In this document: piece by piece, positions 24,350 to 33,520 of the stretch
How the letters are laid out: each line of letters opens with the position of its first letter
Numbering within the stretch: the first letter of the stretch is position 1
NCBI RefSeq assembly: GCF_023115355.1
Contig: NZ_CP096020.1
Span: 310,001-374,000, forward strand
Direction of reading: 5' to 3'
DNA from: Halocatena salina
Lineage (GTDB): Archaea > Halobacteriota > Halobacteria > Halobacteriales > Haloarculaceae
Length of the DNA stretch: 64,000 bases
Notes under the pieces: generated by a model
Databases searched by the model: none
Told to the model about the DNA's origin: nothing
Seen by the model: the letters and a program-made list of their open reading frames with translations, nothing else
Position numbers and translations under genes: made by a program

Positions 24350-24397
24350 TTGCTCGCACACCGCGGCGTGCTCACTAAAGGGATCTGCCGGGATCAC

Positions 24398-25855
24398 CTA
24401 CTCGTACTCTGGCGATCCTGCGAGCACCTCTGACGCTTCCAGTTCCCACTCCGAAAGGTACGACGTCTCGGCCGCGACCAGTTCGGCGAACATGTCCCGG
24501 GAATCCTGTGGCGAGAGCGTACGAACTTGAGGATCGATGAGTACTCCTTTGAAGGCTTCATCGACATCACCAGTCCGCGAGGCGTCGATCACGGTCTCGA
24601 TAGTGTCGACGTGGGTAGCGATTATCGACCGAATTTGACGCGGAAAACCGCCGGTCGAGAGCGGCCGGATCTCGTTAGCACGGACGAGCGCATTGGTTTC
24701 TACGATAGCACCCTGTTCGATATCGGAAACCTGTCCAGTGTTGATCATATTAACGTTCGTGGTGAAAGGATCTCCTCCTGCAAGCGCCTCTAGCACGTCC
24801 GCAAACACCTCGTGGGTGGGTTCGAGTTCGAACGCTTTCTCGCCGTCAAGCCATGCCTTGACATCGGTCGTCTGCTTGGAGTCTGTGGGAGTCCAGTGTT
24901 TGGCCCGGTAGTCACTCCCGGTCCGTTTGATACCCCAGCGGTTGAGTGTGTCTTCGCCTCCGTGAAGAAACCAGTTGGCGTACTCAACGAGATGGCGATC
25001 GCCCGCCGCGGGAAACAGACCGAAGCGCCGGAACAGTTCCCACGTAACCTGTTGGTTGTCGACGAACACACTTTCGTCTTCTAGATCCGTCGGCGTGAAC
25101 ACCCGATTTGCTTGCTCGCTGTCGAGGTATCCCTCTAGTAGTGGCCAGAGATCGATACCCTTGCAGTATGCCTCATCGACCCATGTGAAATGATTGATCC
25201 CCTTGACGTTGAGAGTGATGTCATCGTGGGTCGCGTCCACACCGAGGTGTTCTTCTGCGAGGTGCGCGAGGTAGAATCTGGTGCCCATCACCTCGTGGCA
25301 AAGGCCAACAGCATTGATCTCGGGATACTCGTCGTACAGCGCACGGGTGACGAAATGCACCGGATTGGTGAAGTTGAACACCCACGCGTCCGGACATTGC
25401 TCGCGGATCGTCGCTGCGAACGTTCGATAGAGAGGAATCGTCCGCATCGCCCGCATGATCCCGCCGGGACCGATCGTCGCCGAGACAGCGCCGTGGATGC
25501 CGTACGCCTGTGGAATGTCGAGGTCGTGGACGAACGTTTCAGCAGGATCGAACTGCGTCGAGGTGATAACGACATCTGCACCTGCTAACGCCGTCTCGAG
25601 ATCCTCGACAGCTTCGTAGCTCCACGTTCCATTCGTCTCGCACTCTATCTCGACCCAATTCCCGAAACGAGCATTCAACTGTGCACTCTCATAGTTGACA
25701 TCGTAGAGGCGAACCTCGCCATCGAGGGTCGAGAGCGCCATGTCCTGTACGAACTTCGGCACCCACTGGCGACTACCGCCGCCGATATACGTAATGATCA
25801 TGTCGTCACCGTTGATCGCGGTACTTGACCGTCCCTGTTGATCTGGGAGGCTCAT
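24398..25855 (-). CDS. GH4 NAD/Mn-dependent glycosidase (CHEV motif)
   Basis: A 485-residue GH4 enzyme. The NAD-binding start is ITYIGGGSRQW (21-31), and FNFTNPVHF precedes GLCHEV (184-189), the Mn-binding signature. KGINHFTWV is the next conserved block. GH4 enzymes split glycosides by an NAD-assisted oxidation-elimination mechanism. The C-H-E-V form separates this protein from the 6-phospho types (CDMP, CN-P) and fits enzymes acting on unphosphorylated alpha-glycosides or alpha-uronides. Beside xylanases, alpha-glucuronidase or alpha-galacturonidase are attractive roles, but sequence alone does not settle it. The start ATG is 25855; another at 25801 lies just before the fold. It converges on the GH10 gene. 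Confidence 0.85.
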   Translation of the reverse strand: MSLPDQQGRSSTAINGDDMIITYIGGGSRQWVPKFVQDMALSTLDGEVRLYDVNYESAQLNARFGNWVEIECETNGTWSYEAVEDLETALAGADVVITSTQFDPAETFVHDLDIPQAYGIHGAVSATIGPGGIMRAMRTIPLYRTFAATIREQCPDAWVFNFTNPVHFVTRALYDEYPEINAVGLCHEVMGTRFYLAHLAEEHLGVDATHDDITLNVKGINHFTWVDEAYCKGIDLWPLLEGYLDSEQANRVFTPTDLEDESVFVDNQQVTWELFRRFGLFPAAGDRHLVEYANWFLHGGEDTLNRWGIKRTGSDYRAKHWTPTDSKQTTDVKAWLDGEKAFELEPTHEVFADVLEALAGGDPFTTNVNMINTGQVSDIEQGAIVETNALVRANEIRPLSTGGFPRQIRSIIATHVDTIETVIDASRTGDVDEAFKGVLIDPQVRTLSPQDSRDMFAELVAAETSYLSEWELEASEVLAGSPEYE

Positions 25856-26044
25856 AGCTGGTGCATCAAGCGTACCATGATAAGTGTACGGGTAGGTATC
25901 GAAGACCACCAACAACGAATGATCTATTATTTAAATTCTATATAATTATGAATCAATGATAAGGACATACAATTTCACAGTTCAAATATCCATAATATTT
26001 ATTAGGATGTATCTCTATTGTCGAACTGCAGGAGATGGATATGC

Positions 26045-26767
26045 ATGCAAGACGACAATAAGTCACAACCATCCGACGATGGTATCGTGGAGAAAACACG
26101 AGCGGCAGACGGCCGAACAGATCGGCGTAGCTACATGAAAGCAGTCGCCACCACCGTGGCGACTGGTTTCGGGGTTGGTGCTATGGCCAGTCCGGCCGCT
26201 GCGGCCATCACTGAAAATCAGACCGGCAACGACGGCGGATACTTCTACTCGTTCTGGACCGACGCTCAAGGAACGGTGTCCATGACGTTGGGGAACGGAG
26301 GCAACTACAGCGTCGAGTGGAACGATACAGGAAACTTCGTCTGCGGCAAGGGCTGGAGCACCGGCAGCCGTAGGAACGTAAGCTACTCAGGTTCATTCAA
26401 TCCGTCCGGCAACGCCTACCTGTGCCTCTATGGATGGACGACGGATCCACTGGTCGAGTACTACGTCCTCGACGACTACGGTACCTACCGGCCTGAACAC
26501 GACTACAAGGGCACCGTCAACAGCGACGGTGGGACGTACGACATCTACGAATCAATGCGATACGATGCCCCCTCCATCATAGGCGAGGCGACCTTCCCGC
26601 AGTATTGGAGCGTCCGTCAGTCGAGACGGACGGGAGGTACTATCACTGCCGGCAACCACTTCGACGCGTGGGCCAGTAACGGCATGAATATAGGCAGCCA
26701 CGACTACCAGATCTTAGCCACCGAGGGCTACCAGAGCAGCGGAAGTTCCAACATCACAGTTTGGTAA
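26045..26767 (+). CDS. GH11 endo-1,4-beta-xylanase, secreted (copy 1)
   Basis: A 240-residue protein. The Tat signal is [18 protein letters not shown] (25-42), and cleavage is likely after ASPAAAA. The GH11 jelly roll follows: [25 protein letters not shown] with nucleophile Glu138, [17 protein letters not shown] (the thumb), and [13 protein letters not shown] with acid/base Glu227. It lacks a binding module. It is the upstream member of a tandem pair with the gene at 26919, which repeats it at a constant 955-bp offset. A TATA-like AATATTTATTA at 25993-26003 and purine-rich GGAGATGG at 26031-26038 precede the ATG. It cuts xylan outside the cell. Confidence 0.93.
   Translation: MQDDNKSQPSDDGIVEKTRAADGRTDRRSYMKAVATTVATGFGVGAMASPAAAAITENQTGNDGGYFYSFWTDAQGTVSMTLGNGGNYSVEWNDTGNFVCGKGWSTGSRRNVSYSGSFNPSGNAYLCLYGWTTDPLVEYYVLDDYGTYRPEHDYKGTVNSDGGTYDIYESMRYDAPSIIGEATFPQYWSVRQSRRTGGTITAGNHFDAWASNGMNIGSHDYQILATEGYQSSGSSNITVW
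26123..26762 (+). repeat. Tandem duplication, unit 1 (GH11 region)
   Basis: Aligns with 27078-27717 at a constant 955-bp offset, with no gap. Stretches of exact identity include 26237-26311 (75 bp) and 26566-26631 (66 bp). Differences cluster elsewhere, which suggests recent duplication with patchy gene conversion. Confidence 0.85.
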
Positions 26768-26918
26768 GTCAACAAACAGCACAGTCCGCCGGAGCCACCC
26801 ATCCCCCCAGAGCCGGGGCTCTGTGATGGATCCGGTGACGACGGCGGATGAGGGAGTCCCGCCGACGAATACCTTACAACACCTCCTCAAAAGGGGTAAA
26901 AAACACGATTCAACAACC

Positions 26919-28196
26919 ATGGCAAACAACGAATGCGACATCGAAGATACACACGATGTCGAAGATACAACGGAGAAATGCAACGACCACACCGCGATGG
27001 CAGAGAACTCAACAGATTGCGGGGCAGACGACAATCAACCGATCGAATCCGATGAAAGAGGCATGGACTCGATCGGTCGGAGAGATTACATAAAGGCAGT
27101 CTCGGCCGCTGTGGCGACTGGCCTCGGCGCCGGAGCCGTCGCAAGTCCGGCCGCTGCGGCCATCACCGAAAACCAGACCGGCAACGACGGTGGATACTTC
27201 TACTCGTTCTGGACCGACGCTCAAGGAACGGTGTCCATGACGTTGGGGAACGGAGGCAACTACAGCACCGAGTGGAGCGACACGGGGAACTTCGTCGCTG
27301 GTAAAGGCTGGGAAACCGGTGGACGCAGGAATGTGACCTACTCGGGCTCGTTCAACCCGTCCGGCAACGCCTACCTGTGCCTCTACGGATGGACGACGGA
27401 TCCACTGGTCGAGTACTACATCGTCGACAACTGGGGCAGCTACCGACCCGATGGGGATTTCAAGGGTACTGTCAACAGCGACGGTGGGACGTACGACATC
27501 TATGAGACGTTGCGGGAAAATGCCCCCTCCATCATAGGCGAGGCGACCTTCCCGCAGTATTGGAGCGTCCGTCAGTCGAGACGGACCGGGGGTACTATCA
27601 CCACCGGCAATCACTTCGATGCGTGGGCCAGTAACGGCATGGACATGGGCAGCCACGACTACCAGATCTTAGCCACCGAGGGCTACCAGAGCAGCGGAAG
27701 TTCCAATGTCACAGTCGGTGACTCCGGCGGGGACGGAGGCGGTGACGACGACAACGGCTCAAGTCCCATCGCGAACGGCACTTACCGTATTGCCAACGTC
27801 AACAGTGGGAAAGTACTCGACGTGGCAAACTCGTCTACCGAGGACGGTGCAAACGTCCAGCAGTACTCTTACGGTGGCGGCTCGAATCAGCAGTGGAACG
27901 TCGAAGACACCGGAAACGGCCAATATCGGATCGCCAACGTCAACAGTGGGAAGGTGCTCGACGTAGCGAACTCATCCACCGAGGACGGCACAAACATCCA
28001 GCAGTACTCCGACGGCGGTGGCGACAATCAGCGCTTCGAACTCCACGACCAGGGCGGCGGCGAATACCACGTCCAGCCGGTTCACAGTGATAAGGCCGTC
28101 GACGTGGCGAATTCGTCGACTTCGAACGGGACGAACATTCAGCAGTGGTCCTGGAACGGTGACGACAACCAACTCTGGACGTTCGAGTCGGTCTGA
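26919..28196 (+). CDS. GH11 endo-1,4-beta-xylanase with ricin-type (CBM13) module (copy 2)
   Basis: A 425-residue secreted xylanase. An acidic N-terminal stretch (1-52) precedes a Tat signal, [20 protein letters not shown] (53-72). The GH11 domain (82-264) has catalytic Glu165 (PLVEYYI) and Glu254 (LATEGYQ). A Gly/Asp linker (266-285) leads to a beta-trefoil of three repeats (287-425), each with [14 protein letters not shown]-like and QQW or QLW strands, the QxW signature of ricin-type CBM13. I chose the ATG at 26919; ATGs at 26823 and 26998 are in frame too. The catalytic domain is nearly identical to copy 1, so copy 2 either gained or kept the sugar-binding module. Confidence 0.92.
   Translation: MANNECDIEDTHDVEDTTEKCNDHTAMAENSTDCGADDNQPIESDERGMDSIGRRDYIKAVSAAVATGLGAGAVASPAAAAITENQTGNDGGYFYSFWTDAQGTVSMTLGNGGNYSTEWSDTGNFVAGKGWETGGRRNVTYSGSFNPSGNAYLCLYGWTTDPLVEYYIVDNWGSYRPDGDFKGTVNSDGGTYDIYETLRENAPSIIGEATFPQYWSVRQSRRTGGTITTGNHFDAWASNGMDMGSHDYQILATEGYQSSGSSNVTVGDSGGDGGGDDDNGSSPIANGTYRIANVNSGKVLDVANSSTEDGANVQQYSYGGGSNQQWNVEDTGNGQYRIANVNSGKVLDVANSSTEDGTNIQQYSDGGGDNQRFELHDQGGGEYHVQPVHSDKAVDVANSSTSNGTNIQQWSWNGDDNQLWTFESV
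27078..27717 (+). repeat. Tandem duplication, unit 2 (GH11 region)
   Basis: Second copy of the GH11 signal and catalytic region; see 26123-26762. Similarity stops at the end of the catalytic domain, where copy 1 reaches its stop and copy 2 continues into the linker and ricin-type module. Confidence 0.85.
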
Positions 28197-28393
28197 TCGC
28201 TCTGGCGACGTGAACCTACGGTGATCGAACGGGAGTACGATTCCGGCCAGGTGTCGTATCCGAACGCCTCCCGCTCTGCACATCTCCGGCCGCCATCGAG
28301 AAATTGCACGAACAGCGTAGCGCCCGGCGCGGAGACCGTCGAATCGGAGGTGGATAACCAGATATATATCGTTTGCACGATCAACCCTCACTC

Positions 28394-28852
28394 ATGGAGA
28401 AAGTTTCCATCGACGATGTTGAACCGGGCGCATTCGGACGAGATATCGACCGTCGCGGACTTACGGATCCACTCGGGACGAGCGATTTATCGATCAACTA
28501 CTACCGACTCGAATCCGGCGAGGAATTCTCGAGTGGATTGCACACTCACATGGACCAAGAGGAGGTCTTCCTCATCGTTGAGGGTGAAGCAACGTTCGAA
28601 ACGCGAGATGAGGAGATCATCGTCGGAGAAGGCGAAGTAGTGCGGTTCGCACCCGGTGAATACCAGACGGGCACGAACGAATCCGATGGCGAAGTCATTG
28701 CCTACGCGATGGGTGCACCACGCGACAGCGAGGATGTTCGTGTTCCGAGAGAATGTCCTAAATGCGGCTATGACAATCTCCGCTTGATTCCGAGCAACGA
28801 TGGGTTCACCCTCGTCTGTCCGGAGTGCAACGCTGAAATCGAAGAAAACTGA
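28394..28852 (+). CDS. Cupin domain protein with C-terminal zinc ribbon
   Basis: A 152-residue protein. Residues about 30-105 form a cupin barrel with the metal motif HTHMDQEEVFLIVEGEA and the second motif around VRFAPGEYQTG. Residues about 117-148 form a zinc ribbon: ECPKCGYDN ... LVCPECNAE, two CxxC knuckles. The first cupin motif has two His and one Glu, enough to bind a metal. Cupin-ribbon fusions occur in haloarchaea without known function. It follows the xylanase pair by about 200 bp but is probably unrelated to them. The start is the ATG at 28394; an in-frame ATG at 28373 is less likely. Confidence 0.75.
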   Translation: MEKVSIDDVEPGAFGRDIDRRGLTDPLGTSDLSINYYRLESGEEFSSGLHTHMDQEEVFLIVEGEATFETRDEEIIVGEGEVVRFAPGEYQTGTNESDGEVIAYAMGAPRDSEDVRVPRECPKCGYDNLRLIPSNDGFTLVCPECNAEIEEN

Positions 28853-29209
28853 CAGTCCGTCCTATCCTTCCGTTGATCTCTCCGGGCGACAGTTCCTCAC
28901 AGCCGATTCTCCTACCGACCGCGCTCAACCGCCCCGACGAACGAAACTGGCGTTCGTCGATTTACTGTTGGACGAGTTTCGAGCCGAGAAAAACGTCCAT
29001 CTCAGTTGGTACCTAAGACGATACTGAAAAATGATTGTAGCACACGATCTAACGGGCTATTGTGACCCCGGTATGACACGCATCTACTTCGATCGTTATG
29101 ATGTCGATGGCTGTCTCAACACCGGCAGATGAGCACAGTGACATTTGCATCGCTGGGTCAACAACTATGGTAGCTACCCACCTTTCTTTGAGTGGAGAAA
29201 CGAACATCG
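28853..29209. other. Intergenic region with a strong hairpin
   Basis: No recognised gene. It contains a perfect 9-bp inverted repeat, CGACGAACG-n7-CGTTCGTCG, at 28934-28958, downstream of the cupin gene. The repeat may be a 3' processing or termination structure. Confidence 0.4.
28934..28958. other. Perfect 9-bp inverted repeat
   Basis: CGACGAACG, 7-base loop, CGTTCGTCG, about 80 bp after the cupin stop codon. It would form a stable RNA hairpin. A downstream U-tract, expected for archaeal termination, is weak, so the role is uncertain. Confidence 0.35.
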
Positions 29210-29632
29210 ATGTCAATAGAGAATATTAACGTCCTTTTCGTTGCCGGGTTCGGACCCGTTGTTAGGGGCGATGCAGCAAGCCGGGACTTGTACGCCGAAC
29301 TACTGGGCATCCCCTTCAAAGACGAAAACGGATATCTACACACGACGGAGTTGCCGGGCGTCAAACAGTTCGCTCTTTGGCCGCTTTCGCAGGCCGCAGA
29401 GTCATGTTTTGGACGTGATAATTGGCAAGATGATATTCCCACACCACAAGGATGGATCGAGTTTGAGGTAGAGAATATTGAAGCAGCAACAGCCGCGCTA
29501 AAAGCAGAGGACTATCGTCTCCTTGTTTCTACCCAAGAAGAACCATGGGGACAGACTGTGACTCGTCTGATCGAACCGAACGGATTGTTGGTAGGAATAA
29601 CGCACACACCTTGGATGAGAGAGACAGCATAA
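29210..29632 (+). CDS. VOC-fold (glyoxalase/bleomycin-resistance) protein
   Basis: A 140-residue protein with the two beta-alpha-beta-beta-beta units of the VOC fold. These are INVLFVAGFGPVVRGD (first strand), ASRDLYAELLGIPF (first helix, the DLYAELLG pattern of the family), then GWIEFEVENIEAATAALKAE and TRLIEPNGLLVGITHTP (last strand). The start ATG 29210 gives a normal N-terminus. Metal ligands are not clear, and the usual EDP near the C-terminus reads IEPNG here. Members include glyoxalases, dioxygenases and drug-binding proteins; I cannot choose. Confidence 0.7.
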   Translation: MSIENINVLFVAGFGPVVRGDAASRDLYAELLGIPFKDENGYLHTTELPGVKQFALWPLSQAAESCFGRDNWQDDIPTPQGWIEFEVENIEAATAALKAEDYRLLVSTQEEPWGQTVTRLIEPNGLLVGITHTPWMRETA

Positions 29633-29985
29633 CTTACATAATAAAATTAATATATAATAAGTAATTTAATGGTTATATATTGACTAATCGTATTGGAGTA
29701 TTTTCGACACCGATATGGTAGGACAGTATTTGAAAATATATCGTCTAATAGTTGATGTATTATCTGACGCGCTGTTTAGTCATACCACGGTCGCTACCCG
29801 GTTTGATATTCCGACGCTCTAATTACTGTCACAGAGCGAACCAGAGGCATAAATCATTAATCTCAAAAATAGCATCTATAACCTTCTAAAGAATCAATGT
29901 ACGTTCGATGATCGAAGTACAAAAACCACAAATAACCAATATATCGATCGGATAGTATGAGGTCAGTTGGAAGCAGTCGTCATAA
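29633..29985. other. AT-rich intergenic region
   Basis: Strongly AT-rich between the VOC gene and the DUF483 gene. No gene seen; short frames only. Confidence 0.4.
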
Positions 29986-30966
29986 CTAGTGTTCGTCCTC
30001 GTCAGAATATTTCGGGAGAGCAAATATTGATGAAAGAGGCAAATAAAACAAAATATGTTCGCGTCCAAACGAACCGGGAGATGGTCTCGATGAGGATTCG
30101 TTCGGTGATGAAACGTTCTGTGCCACTCGATAGCTCCAGCTCACATTAATTCGGAAAAAGTCATTGACGAGGGTCTCGGGATATCTATCATACAACAGAT
30201 CATAGATGGATATTCCCTGTTGTCGTGCCTGATTGCATCCCGGTTGAGGGTAGAACTCACGCGCGAAAAATGCATAGGTATCTGGATACTCAAAGATACC
30301 ATCGAAAAACTCTTCGATCGATGTAGACGCGTTCGAATCACCTCGTATCGCATCATCGTTGATGGCATCGGTGAGCGGTTCGATCGCGTCCAATTCAGGA
30401 GCGACATCCTGTCGACGATCGTACGATGAGAAGTAATCAATACAGCAGTCCGGATATCCGTGCAAACGGCCTTGATACTGCTCAAAACCGTTTTGTTTGT
30501 CACTCATGATCGTCTCGATATTTCGTTGTATGATCTCCTCCGGATCCGGAGATGAGTCTTCCCGGAAGAAGTAGATACGTGCACCGTATCTGATTCTACC
30601 CTGCGTACGCAGCCATTCAGGAACGATGAAACAAGTGCCTGGAAAATTGTGTTTTAGATACTGGACTTCAGGCATCTGTTGTAGAATCTGTCGAAGCCTT
30701 CTCGAGGCCGTCTGAAGATTGTCTTCGGTGAACGATTCAATATCGACGTTGATATTATTTATCAAATCATATGACTGAGTGATTATTTCTCGTCGTTTCC
30801 GCAAGTCAACGCTGTCGATAGCATCTATCGCTTTCAACTGGCCGCGGAAATAGCTCTCGTCGATTTGTATACTTGCCCCCTGACGCTCTTGCTCAAGCAC
30901 TGCGTAACAATCGAGTGCAGCAAACGTTGGAAGACCACCAACACGATCTCCTACTTGGGACGACAT
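29986..30966 (-). CDS. DUF483-like protein of unknown function
   Basis: A 326-residue protein with lower GC than its neighbours. A helical N-terminal half (residues 1-120) precedes a region with paired cysteines: HGYPDCCIDYFSSYD (about 170-184) and FYPQPGCNQARQQGISIYDL (about 240-260). This CC...C pattern is that of DUF483 proteins, found in archaea and some radical-SAM contexts, with a possible metal site. It is isolated by AT-rich gaps on both sides, so it may be an island acquired separately. No partner gene is adjacent. Function unknown. Confidence 0.6.
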   Translation of the reverse strand: MSSQVGDRVGGLPTFAALDCYAVLEQERQGASIQIDESYFRGQLKAIDAIDSVDLRKRREIITQSYDLINNINVDIESFTEDNLQTASRRLRQILQQMPEVQYLKHNFPGTCFIVPEWLRTQGRIRYGARIYFFREDSSPDPEEIIQRNIETIMSDKQNGFEQYQGRLHGYPDCCIDYFSSYDRRQDVAPELDAIEPLTDAINDDAIRGDSNASTSIEEFFDGIFEYPDTYAFFAREFYPQPGCNQARQQGISIYDLLYDRYPETLVNDFFRINVSWSYRVAQNVSSPNESSSRPSPGSFGREHILFYLPLSSIFALPKYSDEDEH

Positions 30967-31278
30967 AGCTGTGTTACTATCTTGTTATAGGACCATAAAT
31001 ATCTATCGATTAGTTGTCATATGGCGAGAGCATATAAGACCATGGAGTTAGATGAAATGATATATAATATATATTATATTACTGTATTTAGATACGTAAG
31101 TGGAGATCGTAGAAGAGGCGTATTTTATCCCATAGCGTTCAATACCGTTATCGAACAGCGCCTAAACACCCCTACTAGACGATATCTTCACTGCTCTCTA
31201 TCACTTCATATAAATTTAATATCATATATTTCATCGTTATATATCAAATATAAATAGGATATACAATTTCGTGTCCTC
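30967..31278. other. AT-rich intergenic region
   Basis: AT-rich gap between the DUF483 gene and the end of the rhodanese-MBL gene. The plus-strand frame at 31021-31257 has a low-complexity AT composition and no known motif. Confidence 0.4.
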
Positions 31279-32430
31279 TCAGGCCGCACAGTTGTTCGCC
31301 CCAGTCTCAAGCATCGTGGCATCCCGACTGCTCTCAACGCTTTCTGTTCCGAGATTGATGCTGATAACCGTCTTATAGTTGTCTGGTTTCTCGGGGACGT
31401 TCTCGACCATCCACTCGACGAATTCCTCTTCATCAAGGGTAACGAGATCAAGTTGGTTGCGAACGTCGCCAAGTGACGCTCCGACCGGTTTGCCTGGCGA
31501 TGCGTTCTCATAGGTGCCGTCGTTATTTACTGTGACGTGGCCGGGCAGAACAACCATTTCGTCTGGAAGTTCCAGTAGCGTCTCATGAAGGGTGTCGTAC
31601 TGCATTCGTGCACCCTTCTCAGCTGCATCTTCGCCGAATTCGAGTTCCGTGCGTCCAACCGAATCGAGGAACAGGCTGTCACCAGTCAGAACGACGTCAT
31701 CACCGATACGGTAGACGACCATCTCCGTGGTGTGGCCCGGTGCGGCCTGTACTTCCACGTTCGTCTCCCCGACGGTGATCGTCTCACCGTCTGCCAGTGG
31801 TTCGAATCCGTACTGAATATCGCGTTCAGTCGCTCGTTCACCAAGATGGTAGGGAACGTCGAGCGCCGCTGCGAGGTCCCGACCACCCGAGATATGATCA
31901 GCGTGAACGTGCGTATCGAGAACCCGTGTAATCGTCAGCCCCTCCATTGCAGCGGTAGTTACGTACTGGTCGGTGTGTCGTGTGGGATCGATGACAATAG
32001 CCTCATTTGCACGTTTTGACCCGATGAGATAACTCAGACAGCCCTTTGCGCGGCGCTGAAACTGAACGACGAGGAGATCGTCGTTCCCGGTGTTGATACG
32101 AGTCGTCTCATACAGTGCGTTCCAACCACGCATGCCTCGATTGACGACCGCGACGTCGTCGAATCCGTTGGCGTCTAACTCGGAAGCAAGTCTCGTCGAT
32201 GTCGCCCCCTTCCCACAAATAGTGATTATCTCGGTACCGTTGGCTAGTTCCTCGATTTCCGCTCGTTGATCGTCATTCAGGGTCTCGGCGGGACCGAACG
32301 GAACGTTCGTGGCCTGTTCGATACGCCACGCTTCGTAACTATCTTCTGGACGGGTATCAATGAGCGTGTACTCGTCTCTGTTCGAGTCTTGGCGGTCCGC
32401 GAGTTCTCTAGCGGTGATCTTCTCGAACAT
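31279..32430 (-). CDS. Rhodanese-MBL fusion, persulfide dioxygenase-like (copy 1)
   Basis: A 383-residue two-domain protein. Residues 1-110 are a rhodanese domain with active Cys72 in ICGKGATS. Residues about 125-350 are a metallo-beta-lactamase domain with THVHADHISGG (His174, His176, Asp178, His179), PGHTTEM and LTGDSLFLDSVGR, the ETHE1-type persulfide dioxygenase layout. It probably handles glutathione-like or protein persulfides and sulfite. Its last residues, GANNCAA, are shared with the paralogue at 45021, so the C-terminal Cys may matter. It is monocistronic and far from the other sulfur genes. Confidence 0.83.
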   Translation of the reverse strand: MFEKITARELADRQDSNRDEYTLIDTRPEDSYEAWRIEQATNVPFGPAETLNDDQRAEIEELANGTEIITICGKGATSTRLASELDANGFDDVAVVNRGMRGWNALYETTRINTGNDDLLVVQFQRRAKGCLSYLIGSKRANEAIVIDPTRHTDQYVTTAAMEGLTITRVLDTHVHADHISGGRDLAAALDVPYHLGERATERDIQYGFEPLADGETITVGETNVEVQAAPGHTTEMVVYRIGDDVVLTGDSLFLDSVGRTELEFGEDAAEKGARMQYDTLHETLLELPDEMVVLPGHVTVNNDGTYENASPGKPVGASLGDVRNQLDLVTLDEEEFVEWMVENVPEKPDNYKTVISINLGTESVESSRDATMLETGANNCAA

Positions 32431-32551
32431 ATTTCTACTGTGTGTACGGTATTGGAGCAGTTAAACATTTCAGCAGTTGTCGGGGAAGAGCTTCCAGTTG
32501 CGTGTAAAGCGCCGATGGTGTTTATCCACGTCAAGCTGCTGTGAACCGTAG

Positions 32552-32833
32552 TCACCGTTCGATGTACAGCGAATAGATGATGATCCCAAAGCCGATCGCC
32601 GTCAAGAGACTGTTAATGAGAACGCCGGTCTGGAGGGCAACATCGAGAAGCTGGTGTGCAATCCCAGCGAGAAGTGCACCGATGGTAACGACGCCAAATC
32701 CAAGCGCAAGAGCACGGAGTGATGGTGCTCCAGTCCGCCGGTGGGCTTTGTAGGCGATGTACGTGATACCACTTCCCAAAAGCAGTATGATCGTTTTGAT
32801 CGCAATAATTCCGAATGCTACCGTTTGACTCAT
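32552..32833 (-). CDS. Small membrane protein (DUF7521-like), operon partner of a regulator
   Basis: A 93-residue protein with three hydrophobic helices: IIAIKTIILLLGSGITYIAY, LALGFGVVTIGALLAGIA and LINSLLTAIGFGIIIYSLY. The upstream winged-helix gene overlaps its start by 4 bp (ATGA), so the two are coupled. The same pair recurs at 59072-59730. Membrane partners of haloarchaeal regulators may sense a stress signal, but the ligand is unknown. Confidence 0.7.
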   Translation of the reverse strand: MSQTVAFGIIAIKTIILLLGSGITYIAYKAHRRTGAPSLRALALGFGVVTIGALLAGIAHQLLDVALQTGVLINSLLTAIGFGIIIYSLYIER

Positions 32834-33207
32834 AGTTCTTCACCCATTTCTGACCACATATCAGCGAGTCGTTCGTCTGCTGTCCGCTCCGGCCGGTTTA
32901 TCCTCACATCGAACTGATCGTCGTCTGTTATGGAAACGTTCAAACTCGCTATATCTCGTTGGTAACGTGTGATTCGGCCGCGGTCGGGATGAACACTGTG
33001 GAGTTCTCGCACGAGTGTAGCCGTACTCAAGAGATCCAACTTGCGGTAAAGGGTTGAGGTGGATATCTCACAGCGTTCGCCGAGTTCTTTGGCAGTCATA
33101 GGTTGTTCGGTCTCTTCGAGAATGGCTCGACAGTCGGGGTCATCCAGCGCATCAAGGACGTCCTGTATCGCCGGCGAGTCTTCATTCTTCACTGGATCGG
33201 TCCCCAT
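32830..33207 (-). CDS. Winged-helix transcriptional regulator (ArsR-like)
   Basis: A 125-residue protein. The wHTH spans about residues 15-75: LDALDDPDCRAILEETEQPM, MTAKELGERCEISTSTLYRK. The C-terminal part (MWSEMGEEL) is conserved with the paralogue at 59347 (TFWSEMKEES). No metal-sensing cysteine pair of arsenic ArsR type is seen, although Cys29 and Cys45 occur in the helix region. The gene is coupled to the small membrane protein downstream. It is divergent from cydAB, which begins 314 bp away, so control of the oxidase is possible but unproven. Confidence 0.75.
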   Translation of the reverse strand: MGTDPVKNEDSPAIQDVLDALDDPDCRAILEETEQPMTAKELGERCEISTSTLYRKLDLLSTATLVRELHSVHPDRGRITRYQRDIASLNVSITDDDQFDVRINRPERTADERLADMWSEMGEEL

Positions 33208-33520
33208 TGTCGACTTTTGATGCGCAGACGGAATAGGCTATCCGATCCCTCAATGTGCTGGGAAGGACCTGCGTGCCCATGATAGACATTACTCGTAGAC
33301 CCCCCAGAGAAACGGATATTATGCTGTTTCCCAACAGCTGAGAATTCCCCGGCGGTTGACCTCGTGGTGGTTCCAACCTCCTCTATGTTGAAGCCGCCGG
33401 ACAACCAGAACGTTCAGATGGAGTCAGTTCTCGTATTCCGAGAGCGACAGCCACTCGAACGCGGGCACAACGCTCCTCCCACGGTTAGTATTCGATATCC
33501 GCCGTGGCAGGTGACCTCCG
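33208..33520. promoter_or_regulatory. Divergent region before cydA
   Basis: A 313-bp gap between the winged-helix gene (leftward) and cydA (rightward). No gene seen. An AGGTGA ribosome-binding site at 33509-33514 precedes the cydA ATG at 33521. A regulator site would be expected here. Confidence 0.35.

Noticed and set aside
31021-31257. A 78-codon plus-strand frame
   Set aside because: AT-driven composition, no ribosome-binding site and no motif.
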